Source of the DNA: Adenophora triphylla var. japonica
Taxonomy: Eukaryota; Streptophyta; Magnoliopsida; Asterales; Campanulaceae
DNA length: 64,000 nt
Direction: 5' to 3'
Assembly: GCA_022495995.1 (NCBI GenBank)
Contig: JAFEMH010000939.1
Location: 434,001-498,000, forward strand
Shown here: positions 10,980 to 21,198 of the stretch, one piece after another
Numbering within the stretch: position 1 is the first letter of the stretch
Layout: every line of letters begins with the position of its first letter
The notes under the pieces: model-generated
Told to the model about the DNA's origin: nothing
What the model saw: only the letters and a program-made list of their open reading frames with translations
Databases searched by the model: none
Position numbers and translations under genes: made by a program

Positions 10980-11149
10980 TTTCCATGCTCTTGTGAATGT
11001 GATGGCAAGCTAGCTCTCGTCGAGAGCTTTCCAACCATATATGGCACGTCTCAATCGGAGTTCGTATGAAGGAGTTATGACCTCCGGAAGTTTGCCCCTG
11101 ATTTTGTCGTATGCTTGGATAGAGAGCGATCCAGATTGGGGTACTTACA

Positions 11150-11836
11150 ATTGCGAAGACTGAAACTGCTGATATTCTTTGGTGTCCGTCTTATTGGAGG
11201 TTGAACAAGTATGTTGCCAATACCAAGGGTTTTGACAGGGTTGTTCTTCTAGGTTTGCAAGATTCCTCCTTTTATTTTCCCAAGCGGGTGCTCCGTCAGT
11301 TTGGTCAGCAGCAGGACACTTATCTTTTCGAAGGTGTCTCTCGCGATGTGTCTTATATTGGTGTAGAGTTTGCGCAGGTGCTAGCTCAAGCATGGGGCGA
11401 AGGAACTAATCGGGATCGTTGGTTGAACCTTCGGTCTTTCAATGCAAGCATCTTCTTATCCGACAAGTATTTGGATTGGTTTCTTCATACCGGCCACCCT
11501 AGTGCGGAGAAGATTGATGATCTGCGGCTTTCACTGCTAGGGGATTCTTTTGTAGCTAGCAGTATTTTGCGAAGGAGCGAGGCTCAGTCTGACCCTGCTA
11601 ACGTACGAACTGATCCAACTCAGGATTTTCTCGATGGGGATTGGTACGAGAGGCGAGGCAAAGGGATGCCTGGAAAGACGCAAGCTCTAGATAGGCCCAA
11701 TGTCTTCAAAAGGCTTTCGGAGTCTGTCTTTGATCGCCTCGAGGGATGTTCTGCTTTGAGGGGCTCAAAGCGCAAGAAGGATCGCGAAGACGGTGGTGAC
11801 CATGTCCGCCGGCCTACCAAGTCAATGAAAGGCTAG
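11150..11836 (+). pseudogene. Antisense extra ORF of Tat-1, 5' end cut off by Tat-2
   Basis: The frame is open from the first base after the Tat-2 LTR to the stop at 11836 (about 228 codons) with no start ATG, as expected if Tat-2 landed inside it. Visible features are LLGLQDSSFYFPKRVLRQFG near the N-terminal side and a Lys/Arg-rich C-terminus (KRKKDRE, nuclear-signal-like). The YFP-x-RVLRQFG block is, to my knowledge, like that of plant mobile-domain-type proteins carried by Tat elements and host genes, but I could not search for it. Two AATAAA signals follow within about 150 bases. The function is unknown; this place, antisense between integrase and the 3' LTR, is typical of Tat extra ORFs. 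Confidence 0.6.
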
Positions 11837-12309
11837 ATCTTAAGGAGTACCAAGAGATTGCTTTGATAGATCAATAGTTTTGCTTTATTAGTATTTTTTT
11901 TCAAGATTGTTAGCTTAGTAAATTAGTCGTTGTGGTTAGGATTTCCCTTTTGCCGTTAATAAAATGCATTCGATTAATAAAAGGACAATAGTAGATTTAT
12001 TTATTTGATTAGACCGAACCCGAAGGCTGCCTACGTTCCTCTTTTACAGCAATTAAATAAGAGGCTCAGGTCTAACGTAGTTCATTTTTGAGAGAAAAAA
12101 GGACAAAATATGGTTCCAGGCCGAGAGGTAATCTCGCGCGAGACAAGGCCCCCCCCTTTTTTTTTATGCACACCCTTTCTTTTGCCTAGACCGCCCCTTC
12201 GGGTTTTCAATCTAGCGGGCTTCTTTTCTTGTGCAAGCTCTAATTTTTGCCTAGGCCGTCCTTTTCGGGATTTTCAACCTAGCGAGCGATTTCTTTTTAG
12301 GAGGCCAAG
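11837..12309. other. Tat-1 region between integrase and the antisense ORF
   Basis: Non-coding. It contains poly(A) signals for the plus-strand ORF (AATAAA near 11959 and 11975), the CTACG hairpin at 12011-12083, a TCTCGCGCGAGA palindrome at 12132-12143, and a 66-bp-spaced duplication of TTTTGCCTAG(A/G)CCG(C/T)CC at about 12180 and 12246. Confidence 0.6.
12011..12083 (-). promoter_or_regulatory. Recurrent CTACG hairpin motif, copy 3
   Basis: The outer stem is CTACGTT/AACGTAG (7 bp) and the inner stem is CCTCTT/AAGAGG (6 bp) around an A/T-rich loop, with the invariant GCTCAGGTC on one side only. It lies just downstream of integrase in the element's sense. Confidence 0.6.
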
Positions 12310-13370
12310 TCACGCGAAGTATTTCTTGAGCTTGTCCATGTTGACTGGCCTTGGTAGTTGATCTCCGTCTAGGTCCACCAGCTGAAGGGCTCCCCCAGAG
12401 AATATTTTCTTCACGATGTAGGGTCCTATCCATCTTGGTCCCCATTTGCCTAGCGGGTTGAAAGGTCCAGGACGATGCTCATGGAGAACCAAGTCGCCTA
12501 CTCTGATGTTCCTTGTCTTGACCTTTTTGTTGAAAGCTCTTGCCATTCTTCTTTGGTAAGCTTGAGTGTGTTCGGCTGCTTTCAGCCTCCTTTCGTCTAA
12601 CAGGGCCAACTCTTCGTATCTGCTTTCTAACCAGTCGACCTCGTTCACTTGGTTTTCTAGGAGAACCCTAAGTGATGGTATTTCCAATTCTATTGGCAAG
12701 ACAACCTCCATTCCGAATGTGAGGGCGTAGGGAGTCTCTCCTGTAGCTGTCCGGACTGAAGTGTGGTATCCCCATAGTGCGAATGGTAACTTGTCGGGCC
12801 GCCTTTCCCAAAGGATCGCCATTTTTCTGATGATGGTTTCGATTGTCTTGTTCGCGACTTCAACTGCTCCATTCGTTTGAGGCCTGTAAGGGGATGACTT
12901 GTGCCTTGTGATTTGTACTCAGTTAGGAGGCGATCGGTTTCCTTTTCGAAGTGCAACCCATTATCGGATATCATCTCTTGCGGGATCCCGTATCGGCAGA
13001 TGATGTTGCATTTGATGAATTCTGCAACCTTTCTGGCATTCAAAACCTTGTAGGAGGCGGCCTCGACCCATTTAGTGAAATAGTCGATGGCTACTAGAAC
13101 GAAGCAGTGTCCATTGGCTCCTGTGGGTGTGACCTTTCCGATCACGTCTATCCCCCATGTAGAAAACGGCCAAGGAGAAGTCATATGGTACAGCTGAGAG
13201 GGCGGTGCGTGCTGAAGGTTGGCGTGTATCTGACACTTGTGGCACTTCTTGACCATTTTGGTACAGTCGGCTTCCATTGTTAACCAAAAGTACCCTTGTC
13301 TGATGATCTTTTTGGCGAGCATGTTTCCACTCATGTGGGTTCCACATATGCCTTGATGAACATGGTTCAT
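12310..13370 (-). pseudogene. int: Tat-1 integrase, frameshifted
   Basis: DDE integrase that inserts the element's DNA into the host genome. The minus-strand frame from 13370 carries the zinc-binding HHCC segment (H-x-H near the N-terminus, then KKCHKCQIH) and the core with WGIDVIG (first Asp) and ISDNGLHF (second Asp). A single-base loss near 12915-12930 shifts the frame. The catalytic Glu region (about 12850-12870) and the C-terminal part with LPIELEIPSLRV and GPRWIGPYIV continue in the frame ending at 12310. The C-terminus ends NMDKLKKYFA and has no chromodomain, as expected for Tat. With the frameshift the protein would not be active. Confidence 0.85.
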
Positions 13371-13376
13371 TATTTC

Positions 13377-15938
13377 TCAGGCCTCTTCCTCGGTGGCACA
13401 AAGGAGGTTTCCTTGGGAATGTTTCTTGAATAGACGGCCAGCAGTGATGACGTAATTAGCGGCCAACCTCTTAAGGGCGATTTGAGTCTTCTGGTCTGTC
13501 TCAGGTGGGATGGTTCCATCTAGGATGAAATTCCAAATGTCATGGTACCACGGTTTCTCTTCGGAGTTTTCAACAATGGTACATTCGGATAACCATTTGT
13601 CTTTGCAGTCATGGAGATCTATAACGGAGCAGTAGGCAGGAGTTGCACGCCGTGTTATTTTGAAAGGTTTGACTGCCTTCCCTTTAGGAATTTCAACCAA
13701 GGAAGCGAGCGTGGCCAATGCGTCAGCAAACCGATTTATGTCTCTAGGGAGATAGTGGAATGAGACATTCTGAAATTGTTGCGCCAACTCTTGGAGGTGG
13801 GCACTGTATCTTTGAAGGGTTGGATCTTGGACCCTCCACTTCTTCAATGTCTGATTGATGATTAACTGGGAATCCCCAAATATCTCGAGTTCAGTCACGT
13901 TGCGTTCTAGGGCTGCCTCAAGCCCCGCTATACAAGCTTCGTATTCTGCGGTGTTATTGGTGGCGTCAAAGTCAAGACGTATGGCCAATGGAGTATAGAT
14001 GTCGCTAGGGTCTACCAACAACATTCCGATGCCGAACCCTCTCTTGTTGGCTAAGCCATCGAAAAATAATTGCCACTTATTTTCTTCTTCTATACTCATG
14101 ATGTCCTCATCAGGGAATCGCGGGTCTTCCCCCTTCACTTCGTCACAAGGAAATTCGGCCAACTGATCTGCGAATACACTCCCCCTGACGGATTTCTGAG
14201 TGACGTAAGTGATATCATACCCCGCGAGCATGAAGTACCATTTGGCCAATCTCGAAGACAAATTTGATTTGTCTAGGATGTATTTCAACGGATCCATTCT
14301 TGCAATGAGACGAACCGGGAAGGCTTCCATATAGTGCTTTAGCCTTTGTGAAACCCAAACAAGAGCAGCGCAAGACTTATCGAGTGGAGAGTAGTTGACT
14401 TCGCTGCCTTGGAATCTGCGACTGACAAAATATATGGCATTCTCTGTGTGTGAGGCAGGTTGTTCTTGAGCGAGCATAGCCCCTAGTGCATTGTCAGTAA
14501 CCGTGAGGTACAGCTTCAAGGGCTTCTCCTTGTGTGGTGGTACCAGGATGGGTGGGGAAGTTAAGTAATGCTTAACCTCCTCGAATGCTTCTTGGCATTC
14601 TTCGGTCCACTCTTGAGGTGCGTTTTTCTTAAGTAGCTTGAAGATCGGATCGCACATTGTAGTCAGTTGATTGATGAATCGACTGATATATTGGAGTCTG
14701 CCCATGAATCCCTTTACTTCTTTCTGTGTTCTGGGTGGAGGCATGTCTATGATGGCTTTTATCTTGGCGGGGTCTGCTTCTATGCCACGCTCTGTGACCA
14801 TGTACCCTAAGACTTTCCCTTTGACCACTCCGAATGAGCATTTGGCGGGGTTGAGTCTCATCTTGTGCTATCTCAGTCGATTGAAGAATTTTCTGAGATC
14901 TCTGAAGTGCTGACCATCCGTCCCTTTTGAGTGAACAATCATGTCATCCACGTATACCTCGATTTCTTTATGGATCATGTCATGGAATAGTATAGTGACT
15001 GCCCTTTAGTAAGTAGCCCCAGCGTTCTTGAGACCAAACGGCATGACCGTGTAACAGAACGTCCCCCAAGGTGTGGTGAATGCTGTTTTGTGCTGGTCCT
15101 CCTCTGCCATGAGGATTTGGTTATACCCCGCGAAACCGTCTACGAATGAGCGGACTTCGTATGCGGCTGTGGCGTCGACCAACATGTCTATGTTCGGTAG
15201 CGGGAAATCATCTTTAGGGGATGCCTTGTTCAAATCTCTGAAATCAACATAGACTCGTATTTTCCCATTCGACTTGGCTACTTGTACCGTGTTTGCTAGC
15301 CATTCCGGATACTCGATCACTTTGATAAACCCTACGTTCAAGAGTTTCATGATTTTCTCTTTCACTTGCATTGACCATTCCGGCTTGATTCTGCGTAGTT
15401 TCTGTTTGACTGGCTTGGCATTGGGTAGCAGCGGTATCTTGTGCTCCACAATTGACTGATTCAACCCAGGCATATCTTTGTAGGACCAAGCGAAGACGTC
15501 TACATATTCTCTGAGGAGCTGCGTCAATGTTTCTTTGTCTTCCCCCTTGAAGAAGCTGCCGATCTTTGTTTCTCTGGGGTCTTCCGTTGTCCCAAGATTA
15601 TCTGTTTGCATTTCCTCGTCGTCAACAGGGCCATTCTTTCCACAACGACCTACTTGCTTAGCTAATTCTTTTAAGATTTGTTCGTTTTCTTGATCTATCT
15701 CATCGTATGATTCATTATTAACGTGTTCATTATATTGATTATTATTAGTTAATTCATCATTCACGATGTTAGCAATCTCGGGGTACTCGAAAAGATCAAA
15801 GTTTTTATTAAGGAAGTAAGGGAATACATGTTCGACCACCGCCTCGATTTCCTCTTGAGTGAGTTCATCAGAGGTGGAGCCTGCTTCTAATGTGAAAGTT
15901 ACAGTGCCTATCTTCCCGCGGGACGGGAGTGCAACCAA
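13377..15938 (-). pseudogene. pol: Tat-1 RT, RNase H and archaeal-type RNase H
   Basis: Reverse transcriptase with fused RNase H domains that copies element RNA into DNA. The acidic linker runs from 15938. RT motifs follow: DFRDLNKASPKDDFPLPNID, TPWGTFCYTVMPFGLKNAGA and the catalytic EVYVDDMIV near 14950. The first RNase H (LYLTVTDNALGAMLAQ) is connected by a linker to a second, archaeal-type RNase H (WQLFFDGLANKRGFGIG, NNTAEYEACIAGLEAAL, IFGDSQLIINQ), which is diagnostic for Tat-lineage elements. All lie in one frame, interrupted by just two nonsense codons: TAA at 15006-15008 and TAG at 14868-14870. Nonsense changes with no large deletion suggest a fairly young inactivation. Integrase follows 6 bases downstream. 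Confidence 0.9.
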
Positions 15939-16396
15939 GCTCTTTGATCATGAAGTCTTCATCAACAATCGGTCCTCCGCGACGTGCCGCTTAGAATTGG
16001 CTCATCACATTTCGTATTAGTCTTGTGTAATCAATAGTTGGAGCGTCCCCTCGAGATTGCATGGATCTCGTTGTCTTCTAACCGACACAGTCTTCAAACT
16101 GTCGCAAAGATGTCTTCTCCCAACACAAAGTCCCATTCGCTTGTCATTTCTCGCTGCACTCCCACAAATCATTAGTGGATTTGTGAGACGGGTTCTGTTT
16201 CATCTGGAGAAGAGTTGCAGTCGCTAAAGATTTCAAAGCCCGGTTGGCGCTTTCCTTTATCATCAGTCCATGGTTCTGAAAAGATAAAGTAGGGAATATT
16301 TTCCCCTTCTCGGACGAAGTAGCCATTGAGTGTCTTTCGATATGGCTCGAGGTTGTAATTCTTGGCCTTTGGGTCATTGTAGCCTTTGTATGTGGT
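15939..16396 (-). pseudogene. Tat-1 protease-to-RT linker
   Basis: A coding remnant with several stops in the gag-pol sense, including a GYFVREGENIPYFIFSEPW block. It joins the gag-protease ORF to the RT ORF. No catalytic motif is seen. Confidence 0.55.
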
Positions 16397-18958
16397 TCAT
16401 TCCCACTTGATTTGAGTGAAGTCCCACTCTTCTTCGTCATCCCCATCATAGATGGAAATGATGTATCCTAGTCCATGCTTTGTGTGAGGTGGGGGAACTG
16501 GTGGTGGTTCCGTTATCCCTTGTAAGTGCTTTCCGAGTTCCAAGCCAGGGAAGTATCCTTTTGCTTGCATCATTTTCCAGACAGGAAGGTTTCCGGAAAA
16601 CCAAAGTGCCTTAGAGTAATCATTTTCGTTGCAAGTTTCTATGACATTCACAGTGCTTTCTTTCTCGATCTCAAAGCCGCTGAACAGGAAATCAGAAGTG
16701 CTATGTTGTACTTCGAGGATAGGGCTAGCATTAACCATATCTCTGTGTATGGTGACTATCGTATTGTTGTGTCTGAACTTGATACATTGGTGCAGGGAGG
16801 AAGGCACACCCCCTATATCGTGTAGCCAAGGGCGGCCAAGTAGCAAGTTGAAGGATGTCGGGATGTCGATGACTTGAAATTCGATGCTCATTTTGACTTG
16901 CCCCATTTCTACAGGTATCACAACTGATCCCAGAGCGGTTCTAGCAGTACAATCGTAGCCCCTTACAGTGTGCCCGGATGGATTAAGGTCCTTGTGGGTG
17001 AGCCCTAATGATGATAGGGCTTTCTTTGGGAGGACATTGATTGCAGAACCATTGCCGACCAAAATGCGTGGCATTCGGTACCCATTCACCTTAACAGTTA
17101 TGTAGAGGGCCTCATGATGATTGTTCCCATAGGACGGTAGGTCCAAGTCAGTGAAAGTGATGACGTTTCCAAATTGTACTTGACCAATCATTTGAGTGAG
17201 CTCTTCGGGTGTTACTTTCGAGGAAATGGTCATCTGAGCCAATGCCTTTTTCAACATCTCACGGTGCTTGTGAGATGCTCCTATGAGATCCCAAACTGAG
17301 ATGTTTGCTTGTGTCTTCTTTAACTGAGTTAAGAGAGGGTCCTCCGGTTCGCTTGGCGATGAGGCTTTGGCTTGTTTAGGAGGATTTTCATCCCTTGGAT
17401 CTTTGTTGATGATCACACGACCGGATCGTGTGAGTAGATTGACTGTTTTAGACCCTTTTCCCTTTTGTTCTAAGATTTCCTCCCAAGACATCATATAACA
17501 GAAAGAAGATTTATTAAATTCAAGAGGGCTCTCGTCCACAATTGTGGCTAGACGAGTAGGGTCCTCGAAGCTACTTTCTATCTCTATCAGATTGACCACA
17601 TTGTTTGGCAAAGGATTAGTAACAACATTAGGTAGCCCTATTTCTTTATCATCAAACAAATCTTGGATGACGTCTTTCAAGTGGAAGCAGGAGTTGGTGT
17701 CGTGGCCGGTGAAGTTGTGGTATTTATAGAAGAGATGATGAGCATGGTTGGCAGGAAGATCTTTCTTTGGAGGTCCACCTTCCCTTGGTTTGATTTTCCC
17801 GTTCTTGACAAGCACCTCGAAGAGTTCTTCTTGAGTGATTCCTTCAAGCTTGTCATAATGTCTATCCTTCTTCTTCTTCTTTTGTGGTGGAGGTACCGCA
17901 GAGTACTTACCATTTCCGGGATGATTGAAGACAATAGCATTGACAGAGGTGTCCTTGGGGTTTGAAGAGGAAGAGGAGCTCTTGCTGTAACGGAATCCAC
18001 TTTCTTTCTTGGCTTCCCTTTTCTGTTTGATGAGGTCGTCTAGCCGTATGCCCGACTTGTGAAGTTCGGCGAAGCTAGGAAAATTGTTGCCGGCTAGCTT
18101 GTCTTGATACTCCTCCCTGAGGCATTGTATGAGGATGTGGATTTGTTCGTCTAGGCTGGGCCTATCAACGATTTCAGTTAGTTTGGTTCTCCACCTTTTG
18201 ACAAAATCTGTGAAGGATTCATTCGGAAGCTGTTTGGTTTGCTCAAGATCCCTCCTAGTGGTGCGGTAAGTGGAGTTGTCCTCATATTGCTTTTGGAAAG
18301 TAAAACTAGCGAGTGGCCAGTCAAGTCTTGTAGAGAGTGGAAGAGTCATGTACCAATCCCTAGCGGCACCATCAAGAGTTTGTGGGAAGCATTGGGCTAA
18401 CAAGTTGTCATCAACACCCATAGGTAGCATGGCCCAAGAGTAGGTCTCCAAATGTGATTTGGGACAGGTGGTGCCATTGAATTTTGCAATATCGGGTGTT
18501 TTGTACTTTCTAGGAAGCTTGGACATGGATTGACGAAGGGTGTCATAATCAATAGAGAGCGAGGCTCCCTTACTCACATCGAGGGATGCAAGTTTCTTTT
18601 CTAACATGGCCATGGTAAGGGGTTCATTCTTGCTTTCCCCTTTACTTTCCTTCTTGGATGTGTAGCTTTCGTTGTCAGATGAGGAAGATGACGAGCTAGA
18701 CTTGTACTTCTTCTTCTTGCTCTTGCTTTGGCGGCGACCCTTGGCCTTTTTGGTGTATGACTTCTCTTCTCCGGAGGAAGAATCATTTTTCTTCATCTTT
18801 TCTTTGTTGGCTAGTGCTGCCCTAAGCTCTTGAATTTCTTCCACGAGAGTGTGGATTTGGGAAGCTTGTACTTCTAGGCGATCATTGGCTTCTTCCAGAA
18901 GTTTGTGGTTGTTTTCGGACAAAGTTTCATTACCCGGAATGTTGTCGATGTCGGACAT
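16397..18958 (-). CDS. gag-pro: Tat-1 gag-protease polyprotein
   Basis: An intact 853-codon frame. The N-terminus is predicted coiled coil (EANDRLEVQASQIHTLVEEI), followed by a Lys/Ser-rich stretch and then the gag capsid region with FNGTTCPKSHLETYSWAM and WYMTLPLSTRLDWPLASFTF. The Tat-type knuckle YKYHNFTGHDTNSCFHLK lies near residue 415. The C-terminal third is a retropepsin-like protease with MPRILVGNGSAINVLPKKAL and NLLLGRPWLHDIGGVPSSLH. Known relatives have Asp where this copy has the first Gly of VGNGSA, so the catalytic residue appears lost through one GAC-to-GGC change. The start ATG at 18958 follows a leader of about 1.25 kb. No frameshift is seen in gag, so it might still be translated. 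Confidence 0.85.
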   Translation of the reverse strand: MSDIDNIPGNETLSENNHKLLEEANDRLEVQASQIHTLVEEIQELRAALANKEKMKKNDSSSGEEKSYTKKAKGRRQSKSKKKKYKSSSSSSSSDNESYTSKKESKGESKNEPLTMAMLEKKLASLDVSKGASLSIDYDTLRQSMSKLPRKYKTPDIAKFNGTTCPKSHLETYSWAMLPMGVDDNLLAQCFPQTLDGAARDWYMTLPLSTRLDWPLASFTFQKQYEDNSTYRTTRRDLEQTKQLPNESFTDFVKRWRTKLTEIVDRPSLDEQIHILIQCLREEYQDKLAGNNFPSFAELHKSGIRLDDLIKQKREAKKESGFRYSKSSSSSSNPKDTSVNAIVFNHPGNGKYSAVPPPQKKKKKDRHYDKLEGITQEELFEVLVKNGKIKPREGGPPKKDLPANHAHHLFYKYHNFTGHDTNSCFHLKDVIQDLFDDKEIGLPNVVTNPLPNNVVNLIEIESSFEDPTRLATIVDESPLEFNKSSFCYMMSWEEILEQKGKGSKTVNLLTRSGRVIINKDPRDENPPKQAKASSPSEPEDPLLTQLKKTQANISVWDLIGASHKHREMLKKALAQMTISSKVTPEELTQMIGQVQFGNVITFTDLDLPSYGNNHHEALYITVKVNGYRMPRILVGNGSAINVLPKKALSSLGLTHKDLNPSGHTVRGYDCTARTALGSVVIPVEMGQVKMSIEFQVIDIPTSFNLLLGRPWLHDIGGVPSSLHQCIKFRHNNTIVTIHRDMVNASPILEVQHSTSDFLFSGFEIEKESTVNVIETCNENDYSKALWFSGNLPVWKMMQAKGYFPGLELGKHLQGITEPPPVPPPHTKHGLGYIISIYDGDDEEEWDFTQIKWE

Positions 18959-20213
18959 TGTGTTGGGAGTCTTGAAGTTGAGTAGCTTCGGAAAACTGAC
19001 AGAAGAGATGCAGAGACGATATCAAGATCAAATCTAGCCCCAACGAGTCGGAAGCAGGGTTAAGTGGCTCAGGCTCAGTTTTAGCAAACAGATACATTAT
19101 CCCGCGCGAGATATGTAGTCCCGCGCGAGATAATCACACGAAAAATCGATTTTTATTAGACCTAAATTTTTGGTCGGAACGGAAAATCCGTTTTGAGGGG
19201 TTTCTAAGGCCTTTATCAGAACCTAACGACTGGGCAATCAATCCGATTTTTGTAAAACAAAGCCGTGTAAGATTGTTTTTTGAAGGATTTGTATATTTTT
19301 ATATTTTTCAAAGGGACATCCGAAAGGGTCATTCCGAAGGGACATTTTTTTTTCGATGGGACTTTTCCGAGTCCTTCTTTATTGTCAATTTTACATGGCT
19401 TTGTTTTGGTCAAAAACAAGAAAAGATCACCGAGTCAAAACCGACCGGTCACGGAGTGATCCTAAAAAGACAATCTACATGAGAATGTGGCGACGCAGTG
19501 GCCGGAAGGCTAGGCTCCCCGCGATATGACAATCTAAGTGGATTGAATACGCGGAGTGGGATGATCCAACTTCGGAGAGACCGGCGACTAGGTGGTTACC
19601 GTCATCCGTCCTTAGTGTGGGTCCCGGGTTTATAGAGGGTATGCAGTGCAATGACATATATATCATGAGTGTGCGTGTGTGATAGTTCAATCTAGGTGAT
19701 AGATAAAATAGAATTTTTTTTTTTTTTTGAAAATCAAAAGGAAAATAAATAGTGACCGCACCAAGTGGTTGCCTACGTTTCTCCCAATTTAGAAAGACTC
19801 AGGCCGTCGTAGTTCCACATAAAGAGAGAGAGAGAGATTAATAAATTAAGTTACAACTCCCGAATCCCAATGGACCGGACTTTAATTAAATAAAACTCAA
19901 TCGCACGCAGTTCATAAATAATAATCAATTATTTAAATAAAATAAAGATTTGAGTTCTACATCTCAAGGGAGGCCTTAAGATGTGGGAACTCTGCAGATA
20001 ATGAATTCTGGGATCCCCCTTGCGTGTTCGACTCTCGTCTTGGACTATGAGATGAACGGGAGAAATCAGAAAACAACGAGATTGCCGAGGCCATATCTCG
20101 CGCGAGATAGGATATCTCGTGCGAGATATGCCTCATCTGGGAACAGAAAAAACGATTTTTTTTTGAAAACCTCTCTTTTAATTTTGACGCAAGTTTAGCC
20201 TCTTAATTTTAAG
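18959..20213 (-). other. Tat-1 leader between PBS and gag
   Basis: Untranslated leader of about 1.25 kb. It holds the CTACG hairpin at 19752-19816 and GC palindromes of the TCTCGCGCGAGA type at 20093-20108 and 20112-20129, with related CCCGCGCGAGAT boxes at 19101-19131. No ORF with a recognisable domain was seen. Confidence 0.65.
19752..19816 (-). promoter_or_regulatory. Recurrent CTACG hairpin motif, copy 4
   Basis: The outer stem is CTACG/CGTAG and the inner stem is TTTCT/AGAAA, with the invariant GACTCAGGCC on one side. It lies in the Tat-1 leader, so this copy and the one at 12011 bracket the gag-pol coding region. Confidence 0.6.
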
Positions 20214-20231
20214 TCCCCAGCGGAGTCGCCA
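20214..20231 (-). other. Primer binding site of Tat-1 (tRNA-Arg)
   Basis: The minus strand TGGCGACTCCGCTGGGGA complements the 3' end of plant tRNA-Arg(ACG) including CCA, with no mismatch that I can identify. It lies one base from the LTR end. Confidence 0.85.
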
Positions 20232-20822
20232 CTGTGAGTGTCGTGATTGATTTTTGAGTCGCCACCTATATTATTGTTTGGAAAACATAGAAAAATCATT
20301 TTTTTGAAAGAGATTGGGTTCGGGGCTTAGGTTATGGAATGGGTAGGTCAAGGAGCATCCATTCCACCCAATCCGGAGATCGGTCTTGCTAAAGAAAAGA
20401 GAGGTTTTCGAAAAAGAAGAAGATTTTAAATAAAAGCAAATAAAAGATCCATTTAACGGGCTTAAACGGAATGTAGGATCAATTGCTTCGAGACCGTCCC
20501 CATGATTTGGAGAGGCTCTAGGCCGATCCTAGATTCAATAGATTTATACCACTCTAACAATCAATTAGAAAGGGATTTAGGAGTTACCTTGCGTGAGGTG
20601 ATTTGGGCAGAGTTTCGACTCAAGTTTAGAATCGAATCTTGATACGAATAGAGCTTCGCCTCCTCCCGACTCGGGTCTTGATGTTTGTTTATCAACAAGG
20701 TTGACAAACAAACTATGAGGTGATTTTTATGGTGATTTTACAGGATTCTTTCAAGGAAAGAAACTAGTAAAATGTGTGTGTTCTGAAAATTCGTGGTCCC
20801 CTGAACCTTGAAAGTCACCAAG

Positions 20823-20830
20823 TATTTATA
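20823..20830 (-). promoter_or_regulatory. TATA box of the Tat-1 LTR
   Basis: TATAAATA on the minus strand, about 370 bases from the LTR start. Confidence 0.6.
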
Positions 20831-20977
20831 GGGATTTGAGAAGTGTTGAAGATGAGATCAAACACTTCAAGAAGCTTCCAGACTCCAAACTCTATTGGTT
20901 GGCCGGATGGATGAAATTTTATCTCGAAAAGAGGTTGAAATCGACGAGAAAACTGTCATCTGCATGTTGCAGAGGGA

Positions 20978-21019
20978 CAATATCTCGCGCGAGACACGCC
21001 ATTCCACGGCGAGATATTG
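20978..21019. promoter_or_regulatory. Nested palindrome in the Tat-1 U3
   Basis: A perfect TCTCGCGCGAGA palindrome (20983-20994) sits inside a wider inverted repeat CAATATCTCG...CGAGATATTG. It is about 150 bases upstream of the TATA box in minus-strand terms. The CGCG core resembles CAMTA-type boxes, but binding is not shown by sequence. Confidence 0.55.
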
Positions 21020-21198
21020 TTCATGTGGACAATTCTGTCCTTCCCTCGCTGTCTCGTATGCAGTTTATTCCCAAACTAACGGTGGTTAGTCAAAACTTAA
21101 CGAAACATGACGAAAAGGTGGATTTCTACTTCTTGACTCAAAGCGAGACTTAGAGTGATATAAATTTGATCCGATGTGTTCAGAATGGGGTGTCTACA

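Larger units (their letters stand above)
9786..11149 (-). mobile_element. 5' LTR of Tat-2
   Basis: The LTR starts on the minus strand with TGTAAGTACCCCAAT at 11149 and runs to the primer site at 9785, about 1.36 kb. Inside it are a TATAAATA box (10817-10824), three palindromic GTCCGTACGGAC boxes just upstream of the TATA box, and a 41-bp tandem repeat in the transcribed part. The start resembles the solo LTR at 48177-49881 (TGTAAGTGCTCCAAT), so the two are related families. It interrupts the Tat-1 antisense ORF at 11150; the left partner LTR is outside the window. The PBS-proximal end lacks a clean CA, so that edge may be off by a few bases. Confidence 0.75.
11150..21198 (-). mobile_element. 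Tat-1: Tat-lineage Ty3/gypsy retrotransposon, 3' end missing
   Basis: A minus-strand element ordered 5' LTR, tRNA-Arg primer site, gag-protease, RT, RNase H, second archaeal-type RNase H, integrase, then an ORF on the opposite strand. The second RNase H and the antisense ORF are hallmarks of Tat-lineage elements of the Retand/Ogre kind. It sits inside the copia RT, whose sequence stops at 21199. Its left part, including the 3' LTR, was displaced beyond the window by the insertion of Tat-2 at 11149/11150. Confidence 0.85.
20233..21198 (-). mobile_element. 5' LTR of Tat-1
   Basis: A 966-bp LTR starting TGTAGACACCCC at 21198 and ending CACTCACA at 20233 on the minus strand, immediately followed by the primer site. 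A TATAAATA box lies at 20823-20830. Copia coding sequence begins directly at 21199, so the expected 5-bp target duplicate is ACGAG (21199-21203). Its partner is outside the window. Confidence 0.85.

Noticed and set aside
9786..21198. Tat-2 LTR and Tat-1 LTR as the two LTRs of one element
   Set aside because: The two LTRs do not match in sequence or length, and each is followed by its own primer site on the same strand.
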